Assembly (NCBI GenBank): GCA_963738445.1 | Contig: CAVTWS010000020.1 | Coordinates: 1-44,964, forward strand | Direction of reading: 5' to 3' | DNA length: 44,964 bases | Source: CAVTWS01 sp963738445 | GTDB lineage: Bacteria; Actinomycetota; Acidimicrobiia; Acidimicrobiales; SHLQ01 | Part shown: piece by piece, positions 33,982 through 43,448 of the stretch | Position numbering within the stretch: position 1 is the stretch's first letter | Layout: every line of letters begins with the position of its first letter | Made by a program: the position numbers and the translations under genes | Notes under the pieces: generated by a model | The model's input: the letters and a program-made list of their open reading frames with translations, nothing else | Told to the model about the DNA's origin: nothing | The model's database searches: none

Positions 33982-35632
33982 GGTTCCACATCTCGTGGCA
34001 GCGTGATCGTAAAGGTCGATCCACCGATCGCCCGAGCTCGCAACGAACACACCGCCCCCGTGGCTGACGGCGATCGCCGCGACGATCGGCAACCCCAGAC
34101 CTGAACCTCGATATCGGTGAGCTGACGCGCCCCCTCTCACGAACTGTTCAAAGATCACCTCCTCCTCCGCAGGGTCGACGCCGACCCCGGTGTCGCGGAC
34201 ATGGAGGCTCCACCTCCTCGGGCCGGAGCCGAAGCCCGATGGCGATCGTGTCTCCGGCGGAGGTGTGTTTGACCGCGTTATCGATGAGGTTGAGCATGGC
34301 TTCGGTCAACCGGTGGCGATCTCCACGGAACTCTCCGTCATCGACGGAGTCGAGGCACCACGTCCTGGACGCGATGGCGCGAGCCTTGGCGAGAACCTCA
34401 TGGGCGAAGACGCCAGCATCGATCACGCTGAGCGAAAGGAACGCAGGATCCTCCACGCTCGCCAGCGACTGCAGATCGTCGACCAGTCGACTCATCCGGG
34501 ACAGCTCGTCGAGCACGAGGGCCAGGACTCCGCTCCGAGCCTCTTCGTCATCATCCGCGTCGAGCAGCTCAAGGTGACCCGACACCACCGTCAGCGGAGT
34601 CCGCAGCTCGTGACCCGCAGACCTGACGAACGCCACCTGTCGTTGATGGGCCCGCTCGAGCCGATCGAGCATCTCGTTGACCGTCGATGCCATCTCCACC
34701 GCCTCGGATGAGCCGCCTAGGCTCACGCGAGGGCCACCCTCCAGATCGGTGATCGACCGCGCCGTAGCGGTGAGAGCACGAACCGGTCGGAGGACCCGGC
34801 CCGTGAACAGCCAGGCACAGACGGCGGCAACGGTCACAACACCCAAGGTGATGGCGGCACCGAATCGCTGTAGGTCGCTGATCTCCTTGGTTCCCGACAC
34901 CGGCAGGATGGTGACGACGAACGCGCCGCTTCCTCCCCGATCTCGACTCGGACGGCGTGGAATCGGGCCTCGCCCTCAGTCGTGTCGAATCGGTCGACGA
35001 GCTCGTAACCCTCCAGGTGGGGATCCCGACAACGGATCGGAACTCCTCGAGCGCGTCGCCGGGAAGGACGCTGATGGGATAGCTCCGGAGCCGATCGCGG
35101 TGGACTTGCTCGCCGATGATGGAGATGAAGGCTTCCTCGAGGCCAGGAACGTTCCTATCCATGAACACGTCGAACATGCGGCCGAGCGTGGCGAACGGCA
35201 ACCCGGTATCCGGATCTCGTCCCGTTTCGGCGAATGTAGGTCGATCTCCCCGATCTCCTGCCGCATAGCCGCCGAGATGTCATTGTCCAATCGCACCCGC
35301 ATCGTCCGACCGATGCCGAAGGTGGTGACGAGGCCCGTGCCGATCAGGAGAACGAGGTAGGCCGCGACCAGACCGGCACGCGTGCTACCGATCGTCTCCC
35401 GCCACGTCCGCCGCCCGGACCCACGCTCGACGTCGAACGACTTGAGCAACGTCGACTCCCCGAGCCCGACTGCGACCCGATCCCGGTCCTCGCCGGAAGG
35501 CGTCGAGACGGGGCGCGACGTCGCATCCGTCCGCGTGTCGATGACCGAAAGAGCCCCGAAATCGCCCTCAGTCCGGCGGTGTAACACGCGCCGACCCCCT
35601 CTCCCAGAGAGATCGCCACCGAGCGTAGACAA
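33966..35632 (-). CDS. Sensor histidine kinase 3 (frameshifted)
   Basis: The start is taken at a TTG (35632) and is uncertain; downstream starts are possible before TM1 (AGLVAAYLVLLIGTGLVTTF). The sensor has DPDTGLPFATLGRMF then DVFMDRNVPGLEEAFISIIG. TM2 is GAAITLGVVTVAAVCAWLF, then HAMP. The H-box is RSAGHELRTPLTVV, the N-box MLNLIDNAVKHTSAG, and G2 GSGLGLPIVAAIAVSHGG. The end reads STFTITLPRDVEPCPAS. Shifts lie near 35205, 35020, 34935, 34200 and 34030. Repaired length is about 550 aa. The stop overlaps the regulator start, so kinase 3 and the double-receiver regulator form an operon. Confidence 0.7.
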
Positions 35633-35667
35633 CTGAGGGGCCTCCCGTCAGCTCTCCGCGCGCGCCA

Positions 35668-35702
35668 AGGGAGGAGGCACGGCCCATCCGCTCCTCCTCC
35701 CT
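35668..35702 (-). terminator. Hairpin after the secreted beta-repeat gene
   Basis: AGGGAGGAGG (35668-35677) pairs with CCTCCTCCCT (35693-35702): a 10-bp stem with a 15-nt loop, 18 bp past the stop and before the kinase 3 start. No U-tract. Confidence 0.45.
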
Positions 35703-35719
35703 CGACGCTCGTCACCCGG

Positions 35720-36283
35720 TCAGAAGCTGGCGCACTGATTCTCCTTGTTCCCGTTGACCCTGTTGCCGGCACCGGTCGGAGCCGGCTGGTTGTCCTGGCA
35801 GTTGAGGTTGCCGGTCACGCGATTGAGATTGATCGTCGCTCCACCCGTGCCCTGCTTCACTTCGACGTTTCCGCCGACTCGGTTGTTGTTGACGGTCTGG
35901 AGCCCGGTGTTGGCGTAGAGCTGGATGTCACCTGTCACCCTGGACCCACGCACCGTATTAACCCGTCCCTCGTCGAGTTGCACGCTGCCGCCGACTCGGG
36001 ACCTCACCAGAGCCACCGAGTTGTGGGCGTCACCCTGGACGTTGCCGGTGATCGAGGCGTTCGTGGCACGGAGTACCCCGTCTGCCTCGACCTTGATCGA
36101 CCCGAGAACGGTCGTGCCCTCGAGCACACAGGTCGCGCCCACGGGAACGATCAGGTTGTCGACGGTGACGGCGCCATACGTGCCGGAGCAGTCCAGGTCC
36201 TGAGCCAGCGCCGGGCTCACCGCGAACCCGAGTGCCGCCGCTCCGATGGCCAACGTCGCTCCGAAACCCAATGCCTTCTTCAT
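35720..36283 (-). CDS. Small secreted beta-repeat protein
   Basis: ATG 36283 has a strong gaggagg 7 bp upstream, so the longer frame is not used. The signal peptide is MKKALGFGATLAIGAAALGF with an ALA-Q cleavage site. The mature part has short repeats of about 20 residues alternating V-x-G-x-V/I and N-x-V: VDNLIVPVGATCVLEG, SIKVEADGVLRATN, ASITGNVQGDA, RVGGSVQLDEG, RVTGDIQLYANTG, RVGGNVEVKQGTGG, RVTGNLNCQDN. This suggests a small parallel beta-solenoid. Three or four Cys may form disulphides. 187 aa, unbroken. Function is not known; exported beta-repeat proteins of this type are common in actinobacteria. Promoter module B and a strong leader hairpin precede it. Confidence 0.8.
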   Translation of the reverse strand: MKKALGFGATLAIGAAALGFAVSPALAQDLDCSGTYGAVTVDNLIVPVGATCVLEGTTVLGSIKVEADGVLRATNASITGNVQGDAHNSVALVRSRVGGSVQLDEGRVNTVRGSRVTGDIQLYANTGLQTVNNNRVGGNVEVKQGTGGATINLNRVTGNLNCQDNQPAPTGAGNRVNGNKENQCASF

Positions 36284-36298
36284 ACGAGATCCTCCTCG

Positions 36299-36326
36299 TC
36301 CGTGCGGGCGATGCCGCCCGCACGGA
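36299..36326. promoter_or_regulatory. 12-bp leader hairpin abutting the ribosome site
   Basis: TCCGTGCGGGCG-atgc-CGCCCGCACGGA is a perfect 12-bp stem with a 4-nt loop. It ends 1 bp from the gaggagg ribosome site (36291-36297) of the secreted beta-repeat gene. It could stabilise the mRNA or limit ribosome access. Confidence 0.6.
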
Positions 36327-36340
36327 GAGACTCCGTCCTC

Positions 36341-36380
36341 AACATGAACCATTCGTGAGGTCGGCCTGAGACCTCTCTCA
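36341..36380 (-). promoter_or_regulatory. Conserved 40-bp promoter module, copy B
   Basis: Minus strand: TGAGAGAGGTCTCAGG (36380-36365), TCA at +22 and TTCATGTT at +32 (36348-36341). The spacing is identical to copy A at 28172-28211; 26 of 40 positions match. It overlaps the stop codon of the PadR gene and precedes the secreted beta-repeat gene. Confidence 0.55.
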
Positions 36381-36961
36381 TCGAGCCCGACGACCTCCCC
36401 GCTTCGTCGCTGTGGGACTGTCCGAGGTACTGCCGGCCTGTACCTCGCGCACTTGTTGGAGGAACGCTCGTGCGGCGGCGGCGCTGTGCTGACGCCACAG
36501 CTCAACGACGTCGGCCTCCGCCCCGATCTCGGCCATCCGGCGAAACGGAGCCTCGAGGGCGCGTTGCTGGGCCCCGATCAGGGGGCGGGTGTCCTTCCCG
36601 CGCGCGTTCGAGCAGCCGCATCTTGACGAGGAACTCGATGCGCAGGTCACGGATGTGGCGCACCGGGTCGTCCAACCACCGCAGGCGTCGCGCCCGGCCA
36701 CGCCTGGTGAGCCGGTGCACGGTGCGATTCGGCCCGGCGGCCCCCGGCTCGACGTGATCGGGCTCAGCCAGCCCGGCGGCCACTAGGCGGTCGAGGGCCC
36801 GGTCAGACGAGCGGTCGGTGCACGGTCAGGATGCGGCCGAGATCACCACCGGCCGCCAACTCCCGGGCCAGCGCAAAGCCGTGCGCCGGACGTTCGCCAA
36901 GCAGGGCCAGTACGACCCACTCGGTGAGCGACAACTCGGCGTCGACACCGTTCGTGCCCAT
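36378..36961 (-). CDS. PadR-family transcriptional regulator (frameshifted)
   Basis: The N-terminal phase reads MGTNGVDAELSLTEWVVLAL, LGERPAHGFALARELAAGG and LGRILTVHRPLV, then after a shift RALDRLVAAGLAEPDHVEPG and GPNRTVHRLTRRGRARRLRW. That is a PadR winged helix: helices, recognition region and beta-wing. The C-terminal part (VRHIRDLRIEFLVKMRLLER, then after a second shift LIGAQQRALEAPFRRMAEIG) is the helical dimerisation tail. Repaired length is about 193 aa. It is divergent from modA, with a perfect palindrome in the 73-bp gap, so it probably autoregulates and controls the molybdate operon. Shifts lie near 36808 and 36600. Confidence 0.75.
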
Positions 36962-37007
36962 GACCCAGAGCCTAGGATCGCCAGGCTTGCCTCGCTAGTC
37001 GCAATGG

Positions 37008-37023
37008 TACTAATCGATTAGTA
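37008..37023. promoter_or_regulatory. Perfect 16-bp palindrome between padR-like gene and modA
   Basis: TACTAATCGATTAGTA, self-complementary over its full length and AT-rich against GC-rich surroundings, lies 12 bp before the modA start and 47 bp before the divergent regulator start. It is a probable operator for the PadR-type protein. Confidence 0.65.
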
Positions 37024-37034
37024 TCACTGAGATT

Positions 37035-37868
37035 ATGGGAGTCACCGAGATCATGAGAGCGTTCGTCAGGCATCGACTGACCTTCGTGCTGCTCGCCACC
37101 ATGCCCGGCCTGCTCGCCACCAGCTGCGGCGATGACGGCGGTGGCCTCGCTGATCCCACGGGTTCGAGCAGTACCTCCGGTCAACTCGGCGGATCGCTCC
37201 TGGTGTTCGCGGCGGCGTCGCTCGCCGATGCTTTCGGCGCCATCGAGGCCGACTTCGAGGCCGCCCACCCCGGGATCGACGTCCAGCTCAACCTGGCGGG
37301 GAGTTCGGCCTTGCGGGAGCAGATCCTCGAGGGGGCCCCCGCCGACGTGTTCGCCTCGGCGAACCTCTCGAACATGGACACCGTGGTCGAGGAAGGCGTG
37401 ATCTCCACCGAACCTCGGGTGTTCGTCCGGAACCGCTTGGAGATCGCCGTACCGGAAGGCAACCCGGCGGGCGTCGACCAGCCTGGCCGACTTCGCCGAC
37501 GCCGACCTGCTGATCGGTCTGTGCGCCGAGGAGGTGCCATGCGGCAGAGTTCGCCCGCGACGCGCTCGACAACGCCGGGGTCACCCCGTCGATCGACACC
37601 AACGAGCCCGACGTGCGCAGCCTCCTGACCGAAGATCGAGGCCGACGAGACTCGATGCCGGCATCGTCTACGTGACGGACGTCTCGTCGGCCGGCGAAGG
37701 GGTTGAAGGCGATCGAGATCCCGGACGACGTCGAACGTCGTGGCCAGCTACCCGATCGCCGCCCTGGACGACTCCGCGAACGCCGACGCCGCCGCGGCGT
37801 TCGTCGACTTCGTCCTGTCCGCCGAGGGCCAGGCGACGCTGGCGACGTTCGGTTTCGCCGCTCCGTGA
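37035..37868 (+). CDS. modA: Molybdate ABC transporter substrate-binding lipoprotein (frameshifted)
   Basis: MGVTEIMRAFVRHRLTF and LLATMPGLLATSC form a lipoprotein signal with lipobox LATSC. A start at the next ATG (37053) is also possible. ModA hallmarks: LLVFAAASLADAFGAIEADF, VQLNLAGSSALREQILEGA, PADVFASANLSNMDTVVEEG and FVRNRLEIAVPEGNPAG. After shifts: LADFADADLLIGLC, GVTPSIDTNEPDVRSLLT, DAGIVYVTDVSSAGEGV and FVDFVLSAEGQATLATFGFA. It binds molybdate or tungstate outside the membrane and delivers it to ModBC. Shifts lie near 37480, 37550, 37630, 37645, 37700 and 37730. The stop overlaps the modB start. Confidence 0.85.
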
Positions 37869-38685
37869 CGGCTCCCTCGGGATCGTCGAACCGAGGCCGA
37901 CCACGTCCGCCCTGGCCGCTCGCCGTCCTGGCGGCGATCGGGGTGCTCGTCTTCCTCATCCCGCTGGTCGGGCTGCTCGCGCGCACGCCGTGGGGCGACC
38001 TCCCCGAGCTCCTGCATCGAGGTGGTCGTCGACGCACTCCGACTGTCGCTCCTGACGTCGTTGGCGGCCGCCGCGATCTGTCGGTCGTCCTCGGCGTCCC
38101 ACTGGCCTGGGTGCTGGCCCGGGTCGAGTTCCGGGGCCGAGCGTCGTGCGGGCAATCGTCACCCTGCCCGATGGTGCTGCCGCCCGTCGTGGGCGGCGGC
38201 GGCGCTGCTCTTCGCGCTCGGCCGGCGGGGACTGGTCGGCGGGCCGATCGACGACGCGACGGCTTCTCCTGCCGTTCTCCACGTGGGGGGTGATCGTGGC
38301 CAACACGTTCGTCGCCATGCCGTTCCTGGTCATCACGGTGGAGGCGGCGCTCCGCAGGCATCGACCCGCGCTACGAGGAGGCGGCGGCCAGCCTCGGGGC
38401 CGCTCGCGCTCACCGTGTTCCGCCGGGTCACCCTGCCGCTGATCGCGCCCGTCGCTGCGGGCCGGCGCCGTGCTCGCCTGGGCCCGCGCCCTCGGCGAGT
38501 TCGGGGCCACGATCACCTTCGCCGGCAACCTGCCGGGCCGCACCCAGACCCTGCCGCTGGCCGTGTTCGTCGCCCTCGAATCGGATCGGGACACGGCCGT
38601 GGCGATCAGCCTGGTGCTGCGTTGCCGTCTCCCTCGTCGTGCTGGTGGCGCTGCGCGACCGCTGGTGGGTCGGCGTGCCCCGTGA
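37865..38685 (+). CDS. modB: Molybdate ABC transporter permease (frameshifted)
   Basis: It begins at a GTG overlapping the modA stop (GTGA): VTAPSGSSNRGRPRPPWPLA, then LAAIGVLVFLIPLVGLLART. After shifts come VVDALRLSLLTSLAAAAIC, GVPLAWVLARVEF, LPPVV, WGVIVANTFVAMPFLVITVE, TVFRRVTLPLIAP and AWARALGEFGATITFAGNLP. This last is the conserved EAA-type loop of ModB (G-E-F-G-A-T) that contacts ModC. Five or six TM helices are expected. About eight indels are present between 38010 and 38630. The stop (TGA 38683) overlaps the modC GTG. Confidence 0.8.
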
Positions 38686-39746
38686 GTCGCCCGAGGCCTG
38701 CGACGCCCACGGTCGTCCACCGGTCGGCGAGCTTCACGCTCGACGTCGAGCTCGACATCGGCCGCGGCCAGACCGTGGCGCTGCTCGGCCCGAACGGCGC
38801 CGGCAAGTCGACCACTGTCGAGCGCTGGCCGGGCTCCTCCCGCTCGATGCCGGCCGCATCGCCCTCGCCGGCCGCACCCTCGACGACCCGGCGACCGGGG
38901 TGTTCGTCGCCCCGGAGCGGCGGCCGCGTCGGCGTCGTGTTCCAGCACTACCTGCTGTTCGAGCATCTCACCGTCGGTCGACAACGTGGCGTTCGGCCTG
39001 CGCAGCCGGCGCCACGCCGGCGCCGATGCTCGCCGCGGCCGCCGGGCTGGCTGGATCGATGCCTCGGACTCGCCGCCCTGGCCGGCCGGCGGCCCGCGGC
39101 GCTCTCGGGCGGGCAGGCCCAGCGCGTCGCCCTGGCCCGGGCCCTGGCCACCGAGCCCCGAGCTGCTGCTGCTCGACGAACCCTCGCCGCCCTCGACGTC
39201 GCCGCGCGCAGTCGAATGCGGCGGACGCTGGCGTCGCATTGGCCGGTACTCGGGGCCTCGGCTCCTGATCACCCATGACCCCACCGACGCCTTGCTATTC
39301 GCCGATCGGTGCTCATCCTCGAAGGTGGCCGCATCACCCAGGCGGCGACCCCGGACGAGATCCGACGCCGATCCGGCCACGGCGTATGTCGCGGCGCTCT
39401 GCGGGACGAACCTGTTGACCGGACGTCACGACCGCGGACTCTCGACCCTCGCTGATCACTCTCTGACGTTCTGGTGTCGGACACCCAGACTGCGGGCGCG
39501 GTGCTCGTCACGATCCCCCGTCCGCCGTGGCGTCCACCCGAGCAGCCCAGGCAGCCCCCGTAACACGTGGTCCACCGCGTCGAGCCATCGAGCCTCTGGG
39601 CGACACCGTCCGCGTCACTCTCGGGGACCCCTTGCCCCTCGCGGTCGACATCACTCCGGCTGCGGCACCAGACCTTGGACCTGCGACCCGGCACCAAGGT
39701 CTGGGCCGCGGTCAAGGCAACCGAGGTCGCGGTGCATCCCGCGTGA
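38682..39746 (+). CDS. modC: Molybdate ABC transporter ATP-binding protein (frameshifted)
   Basis: GTG 38682 overlaps the modB stop. VHRSASFTLDVELDIGRGQ leads to Walker A GPNGAGKST. Then LLPLDAGRIALAGRTLDDP, VVFQHYLLFEHLTV, signature LSGGQAQRVALARALA, and LLITHDPTDALLFADR with the switch His intact. The Walker B region shows LLLLDEP in shifted phase. The C-terminal TOBE-type module reads DTVRVTLGDPLPLAVDITPA and TKVWAAVKATEVAVHPA. Repaired length is about 354 aa, usual for ModC with one TOBE domain. It energises molybdate import. Ten or so indels make this the most broken of the mod genes. Confidence 0.8.
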
Positions 39747-39839
39747 TTCACGCCATGACCGACCACGTGGGGCGGCGCGAGGGAGGCGGCGACTAGGTTC
39801 GTGTCGAGAACGACCAGCGCCCCCGAGACCGAGGTGACC

Positions 39840-40858
39840 ATGCGCATGCGGCTCGAGCCCGAGGACGACCACCTCCACGCGCCCGACGACGACACCAACT
39901 ACAACGAGAGCCGCTACTACAACTTCTACGACCCGACCCCGGCATCGGGGGGTGGGTGCGCATGGGCAACCGGCCCAACGAGGGCTACGCGGAGATGACC
40001 GTGTGCCTCTACCTGCCCGACGGGCGGGTCGGGTTCATGTTCAAGCGGCCGCACATCGAGGGGCACACGTCGCGCACGATGCCGGCGGGCTGCAGTTCGA
40101 CGTGGTCGCGCCGTACGAGGAGCACCACGTCACCTACGACGGCAACGTGTGCCTCCTCGCCAACCCGCGCGAGATGGCGGAACCCGGCGCCGCGTTCGGC
40201 GAACCCGCACGAGCCGTGCACCATCGACCTGAAGGTCACCGCGGTCGCCGACCCTTCCGGCGGCGAGCCGGAGTGGGACGAGGGCGAGGAACCGCCACGC
40301 CGGCACGTCGCACGGGTTCGCGACGCGGTCACACCGAGCAGCAGATGGCCATCGAGCGGTGCGTGCAGATCGGCGACCAACGCTTCGATCTCGACGCCGG
40401 GTTCGGGCTCCGGGATCACTCGTGGGGCCCGCGTGTCTGGCAGAGCATCTGGTGGTACCGGTGGATCACCGCCAGCTTCGGTCCGCTCGGCATCGCGTGC
40501 ACGCTGCGCGGCGAGCGCGACATCGAGCACCGCAACGTAGCGGCTGGGTGTCCGACGTCGACCTCTACGGCGACGGCGCGTGGTCCCCGTGCGCGACATG
40601 GAGCTGACGTCGGAGTACGACGACGAGTGGTTCGTGATGAGCAACGACGTCGTCGTCACCACCGACGACCACGTGTACGAGCTGCACGGCGACGTTGCAA
40701 CGGGCATCCCGCTGCGCAACCGCCGCGAAGGCATGGTCACCCGCCTCACCGAGAGCCTCACCCGCTTGACCTGCGGCGAGTTCACGGGCGCGGGCCTGTC
40801 GGAGTACCTCGACCAGGTCGTCGATGACGTCCCCGTCGGAATCGCCGCCGGTATCTGA
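39840..40858 (+). CDS. AttH/DUF7065-like lipocalin-type protein (frameshifted)
   Basis: ATG 39840 follows gagg. RLEPEDDHLHAPDDDTNYNE, SRYYNFYDPT, then WVRMGNRPNEGYAEMTVCLY and LPDGRVGFMFKRPH, later QIGDQRFDLDAGFGLRDHSW, GPRVWQSIWWYRWITASFGP and ELTSEYDDEWFVMSNDV. The NFYD, GNRPNEG and GLRDHSWGPR motifs fit the AttH/hydroxyneurosporene-synthase-like superfamily (DUF7064/7065 type), double-lipocalin proteins of uncertain role. They are often found beside phosphotransferase genes, as here, where the next gene overlaps by 35 bp. Shifts lie near 39945, 40085, 40200, 40310, 40545 and 40585. Repaired length is about 340 aa. Confidence 0.6.
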
Positions 40859-41821
40859 CGGTCTCGCCGCCGCGCTCGCGCCCGTGCTGGGCGCGCCGGT
40901 CGAGATCACCGAGCTGCGCCAGCTGACCGGCGGGCGCGTCACGCGAGACGTGGTCGTTCACCGCCAACGGCGAGGAGCTCATCCTGCGCCGCGACCCGCC
41001 GGGTCGGCCCAGCCACCCGGGAGCGATGCGCCGGGAGGCCGACGTCGATGCGCGCGTGCCGCCGCGCCGGGCTCGCGTGTGCCCGAGGTGCTGTCGACGA
41101 CGACGGCGCCCTGCTCGGCACCACCGGACTCGTGATGCGGCGCGTCCCGGGCGAGACCATCGCCCGGCGCATCCTCCGCGACGACGAGTACGCGGCGGCC
41201 CGCGCGTGTGCTGGTCGGCGAGCTGGCCGAGTTCCTCGCCGGGCTGCACGCCATCGATCCCGACGAGGTGCCCGGCGGCGAGGCGCCCGACCCGCTGGCG
41301 ATCTGGGACAAGTACCAGCAGCTCGAGCAGCGCAGCCCGACCTTCGAGCAGCGTACGACTGGCTGCAGGCGCACCGGCCCCCGCACGCCGCCGACGCGCT
41401 CGATCCACGGCGACCTGCGCATGGGCAACATCATCGTGGGGCCCGACGGCCTCGCGGCGGTGATCGACTGGGAGCTCATCCACCGCGGCGATCCGCACGA
41501 GGACCTCGCGTGGCTGTGCCTCAAGGCGTGGCGCTTCGGCGAGCCGCTCGAGGTGGGCGGTCTCGGCACGATCGACGAGCTCGTCGCCGCGTACGAAGCG
41601 GCCGGTGGTCGCCCGATCGACCGCGACACGCTCGCACTGGTGGCTGGTCGCGAAGACGCTCACGTGGGGTGTCGGCTGCATGCTCCAGGGCGACATCCAC
41701 CTCTCCGGGCGGCGTGCGCTCGGTCGACCTGGCCGCGGTCGGCCGACGGGCGGCCGAGCAGGAGTGGGATCTCATCGAGCTGCTCGCACCCGACGCCTGC
41801 GCGGCCGCACGCGCCGCACCG
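40824..41821 (+). CDS. Phosphotransferase (APH/ACAD10-11-like kinase domain; frameshifted)
   Basis: ATG 40824 (MTSPSESPPVSDGLAAALAP) starts inside the preceding gene. Motifs: VEITELRQLTGG at the N-lobe, LILRRDPPGRPSHPGAMRRE, GLVMRRVPGETIARRIL, VGELAEFLAGLHAIDPDEV, the Brenner motif HGDLRMGNIIVGPDGLAAVI with DWE after it, GDPHEDLAWLCLKAWRF and a final AAEQEWDLIELLAPD. These define an aminoglycoside-phosphotransferase-like kinase of the kind linked to acyl-CoA metabolism; the substrate is unknown. Five or more indels. No stop trinucleotide in any forward phase separates it from the following DUF6285 sequence, so the two are probably one polypeptide ending at 42129. Confidence 0.7.
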
Positions 41822-42129
41822 ATGCCCGGCGCCGCTGCCCGACGACGACCGCTACGGCCGGCCGACCGCGCGCGAGCTGCTCGACGCGGTGCGCGAGTTC
41901 CTCACCGAGCAGGTCGCGACCAGCGACGACCGCGGCGCTCGCCTACCACGGCCGGGTCGCCGCCAACATCCTCGGAATCGTCGAGCGCGAGCTGGCCCGA
42001 CCCGCCTCCCATCCCTCCGTCACCGACTCGCGTCCGGGCACCAGCTGGCCGGAACTGGCCCTCGCCGTCCACGACCGGCTGGCCGTGGCGAATCCCCGAC
42101 ACCTCACCACCCCGGCCGAGGGCTCCTGA
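41822..42129 (+). CDS. DUF6285-like domain, probably the C-terminus of the phosphotransferase
   Basis: After MPGAA the phases give DDDRYGRPTARELLDAVREF, LTEQVATSDDRGALAYHGRV, AANILGIVERELARP and SWPELALAVHDRLAVANPRH, ending TPAEGS. DUF6285 proteins share R-P-T-A-x-E-L-L-x-A-V-R-x-F-L and the F/Y-H-x-R-V-A-A-N pattern. They are normally separate small proteins encoded next to this phosphotransferase type. An ATG at 41822 could start it, but lack of any upstream stop argues for fusion. Shifts near 41838 and 41940. Confidence 0.6.
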
Positions 42130-42229
42130 GCAACCACCGGACCCGCCCGACGTGGCGGCCCCATGATGGTGGCAGGGCCAATGGCGAAGAGGGTGAAGCG
42201 ACCTTGAGCAGCGCCGCCGAAGGTCGCGC

Positions 42230-43426
42230 TCACTCTTCGGTTGGTTCCGCCTGCGGCAGCTCAAGGGTTGGGGCTGGCAACGCTGTCGCTCGGCTACCCG
42301 TGAGCCCGCGCTGCGCGTCCAGCGCGCCGTGCTCGCGTAGGTACTCGCGTAGGTAGGGGAGGGCGAAGGTGACCGCTCCGTGGCCCGCGGTCTCGATGAG
42401 CTCCGCGGCGAGGAGCCGGAGTCGGTACTGGCTCGCGTAGTTGGCGTCGCAGTTCAAGCGATTGGCGATGTCGATCATCCTGGATCTGCCTTCGTCCTGG
42501 GCCATGGCGAGCAGAAAGGTCCGATCGACGTTCGACAGGTCGGCCAGCGATGGTTCAACGACCAGAGAACCGAGCCGCCTCAGAGCGGCGAGGATCCCTG
42601 TGTCGACATCCTCGGCAGACGCCTCGTCGTCACTGGGGTGCAGGCGCCAGATGTGGTAGCCCACCAGCTGGATCAAGAACGGATACCCGTCCGTTGCCTG
42701 CGCGGCTCTTTCGCTCAGCCCGGGGGAGATCGACCGTCCGGCATCCCTCATTGGCGTGCGGATGGCCTCAGCGACATCGTCGAGCGAGACGCGACCGAGG
42801 AGATACCTGTCCGCCCGACGGAGGAAGGTCAGTACCTCATCCGAGAGCACCTCACTCACGGCGGCGGGCAAGCCGGCTCCGACGAAAGCCAGCTCGCGAC
42901 CCTCACGAAAGAGGTGCTGCACGATGGTGGCGAGCTCGCGCAGCTCGTCGCGCTGGCGCTGGTGGATCTCGTCGAGCGTGACAAGGAGCCCGGTCCCTTG
43001 GTCCGCGAGCAGGTCGCACAACAGAGTCATCTGGTTGCGAAGCCCCGGCTCGCTGACATGGCTCTGCGTCGTGTCCCATGTCGCGCCGCCGCCGACCACC
43101 GGAGCGGTGAGTCCCTTGAGCCTTGTTGTCGTCGCTTCGGGATCTTGGTAGCGAAGAAGGGCGGGCAGGTGCTCCTGCACGAGTCGCACCACGAAACCGG
43201 GCGACGCCGTCTCGGAGATGACCAACCAGCCGCGTTCGCGAGCAAGGTCCTCGACGGCGTTGAGCAGGACGGTCTTTCCAGTGCCTCGGGCACCGGTATA
43301 GACGGTCGCCCGGCCCGGCGAGCCCGGGCCATCCTCAAGTGCTTCGCCGAATCGCTCGAGCTGCTCGTCACGTCCGGCCAGGAGCGGCGGGGAGACACCG
43401 AAGGAGGGGGTGAACGGATTCGGCAT
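42230..43426 (-). CDS. AAA ATPase with Orc1/Cdc6-like layout
   Basis: 398 aa, intact. PPLLAGRDEQLERFGEALED resembles Box II of Orc/Cdc6 and STAND-type ATPases. Walker A is GARGTGKT (45-52), Walker B is LLVTLDEIHQ (about 150-158). AFVGAGLPAAVSE is a sensor-1-like strand, and SERAAQATDGYPFLIQLVGY is the lid region. The C-terminus (RSRMIDIANRLNCDANYASQ, YRLRLLAAELIETAGHG, FALPYLREYLREHG) is a winged helix. Role is not defined: relatives act in DNA-linked regulation, defence or mobile elements. It is monocistronic here and preceded by an unusual array of phased repeats and an inverted repeat. Confidence 0.8.
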   Translation of the reverse strand: MPNPFTPSFGVSPPLLAGRDEQLERFGEALEDGPGSPGRATVYTGARGTGKTVLLNAVEDLARERGWLVISETASPGFVVRLVQEHLPALLRYQDPEATTTRLKGLTAPVVGGGATWDTTQSHVSEPGLRNQMTLLCDLLADQGTGLLVTLDEIHQRQRDELRELATIVQHLFREGRELAFVGAGLPAAVSEVLSDEVLTFLRRADRYLLGRVSLDDVAEAIRTPMRDAGRSISPGLSERAAQATDGYPFLIQLVGYHIWRLHPSDDEASAEDVDTGILAALRRLGSLVVEPSLADLSNVDRTFLLAMAQDEGRSRMIDIANRLNCDANYASQYRLRLLAAELIETAGHGAVTFALPYLREYLREHGALDAQRGLTGSRATALPAPTLELPQAEPTEE

Positions 43427-43448
43427 ACCCAGAGCGTAGCCGCCTCGT

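Noticed and set aside
36962..37034. Molybdenum-cofactor riboswitch before modA
   Set aside because: Only 73 bp separate the divergent genes, far too short for that riboswitch, and no such fold is apparent.
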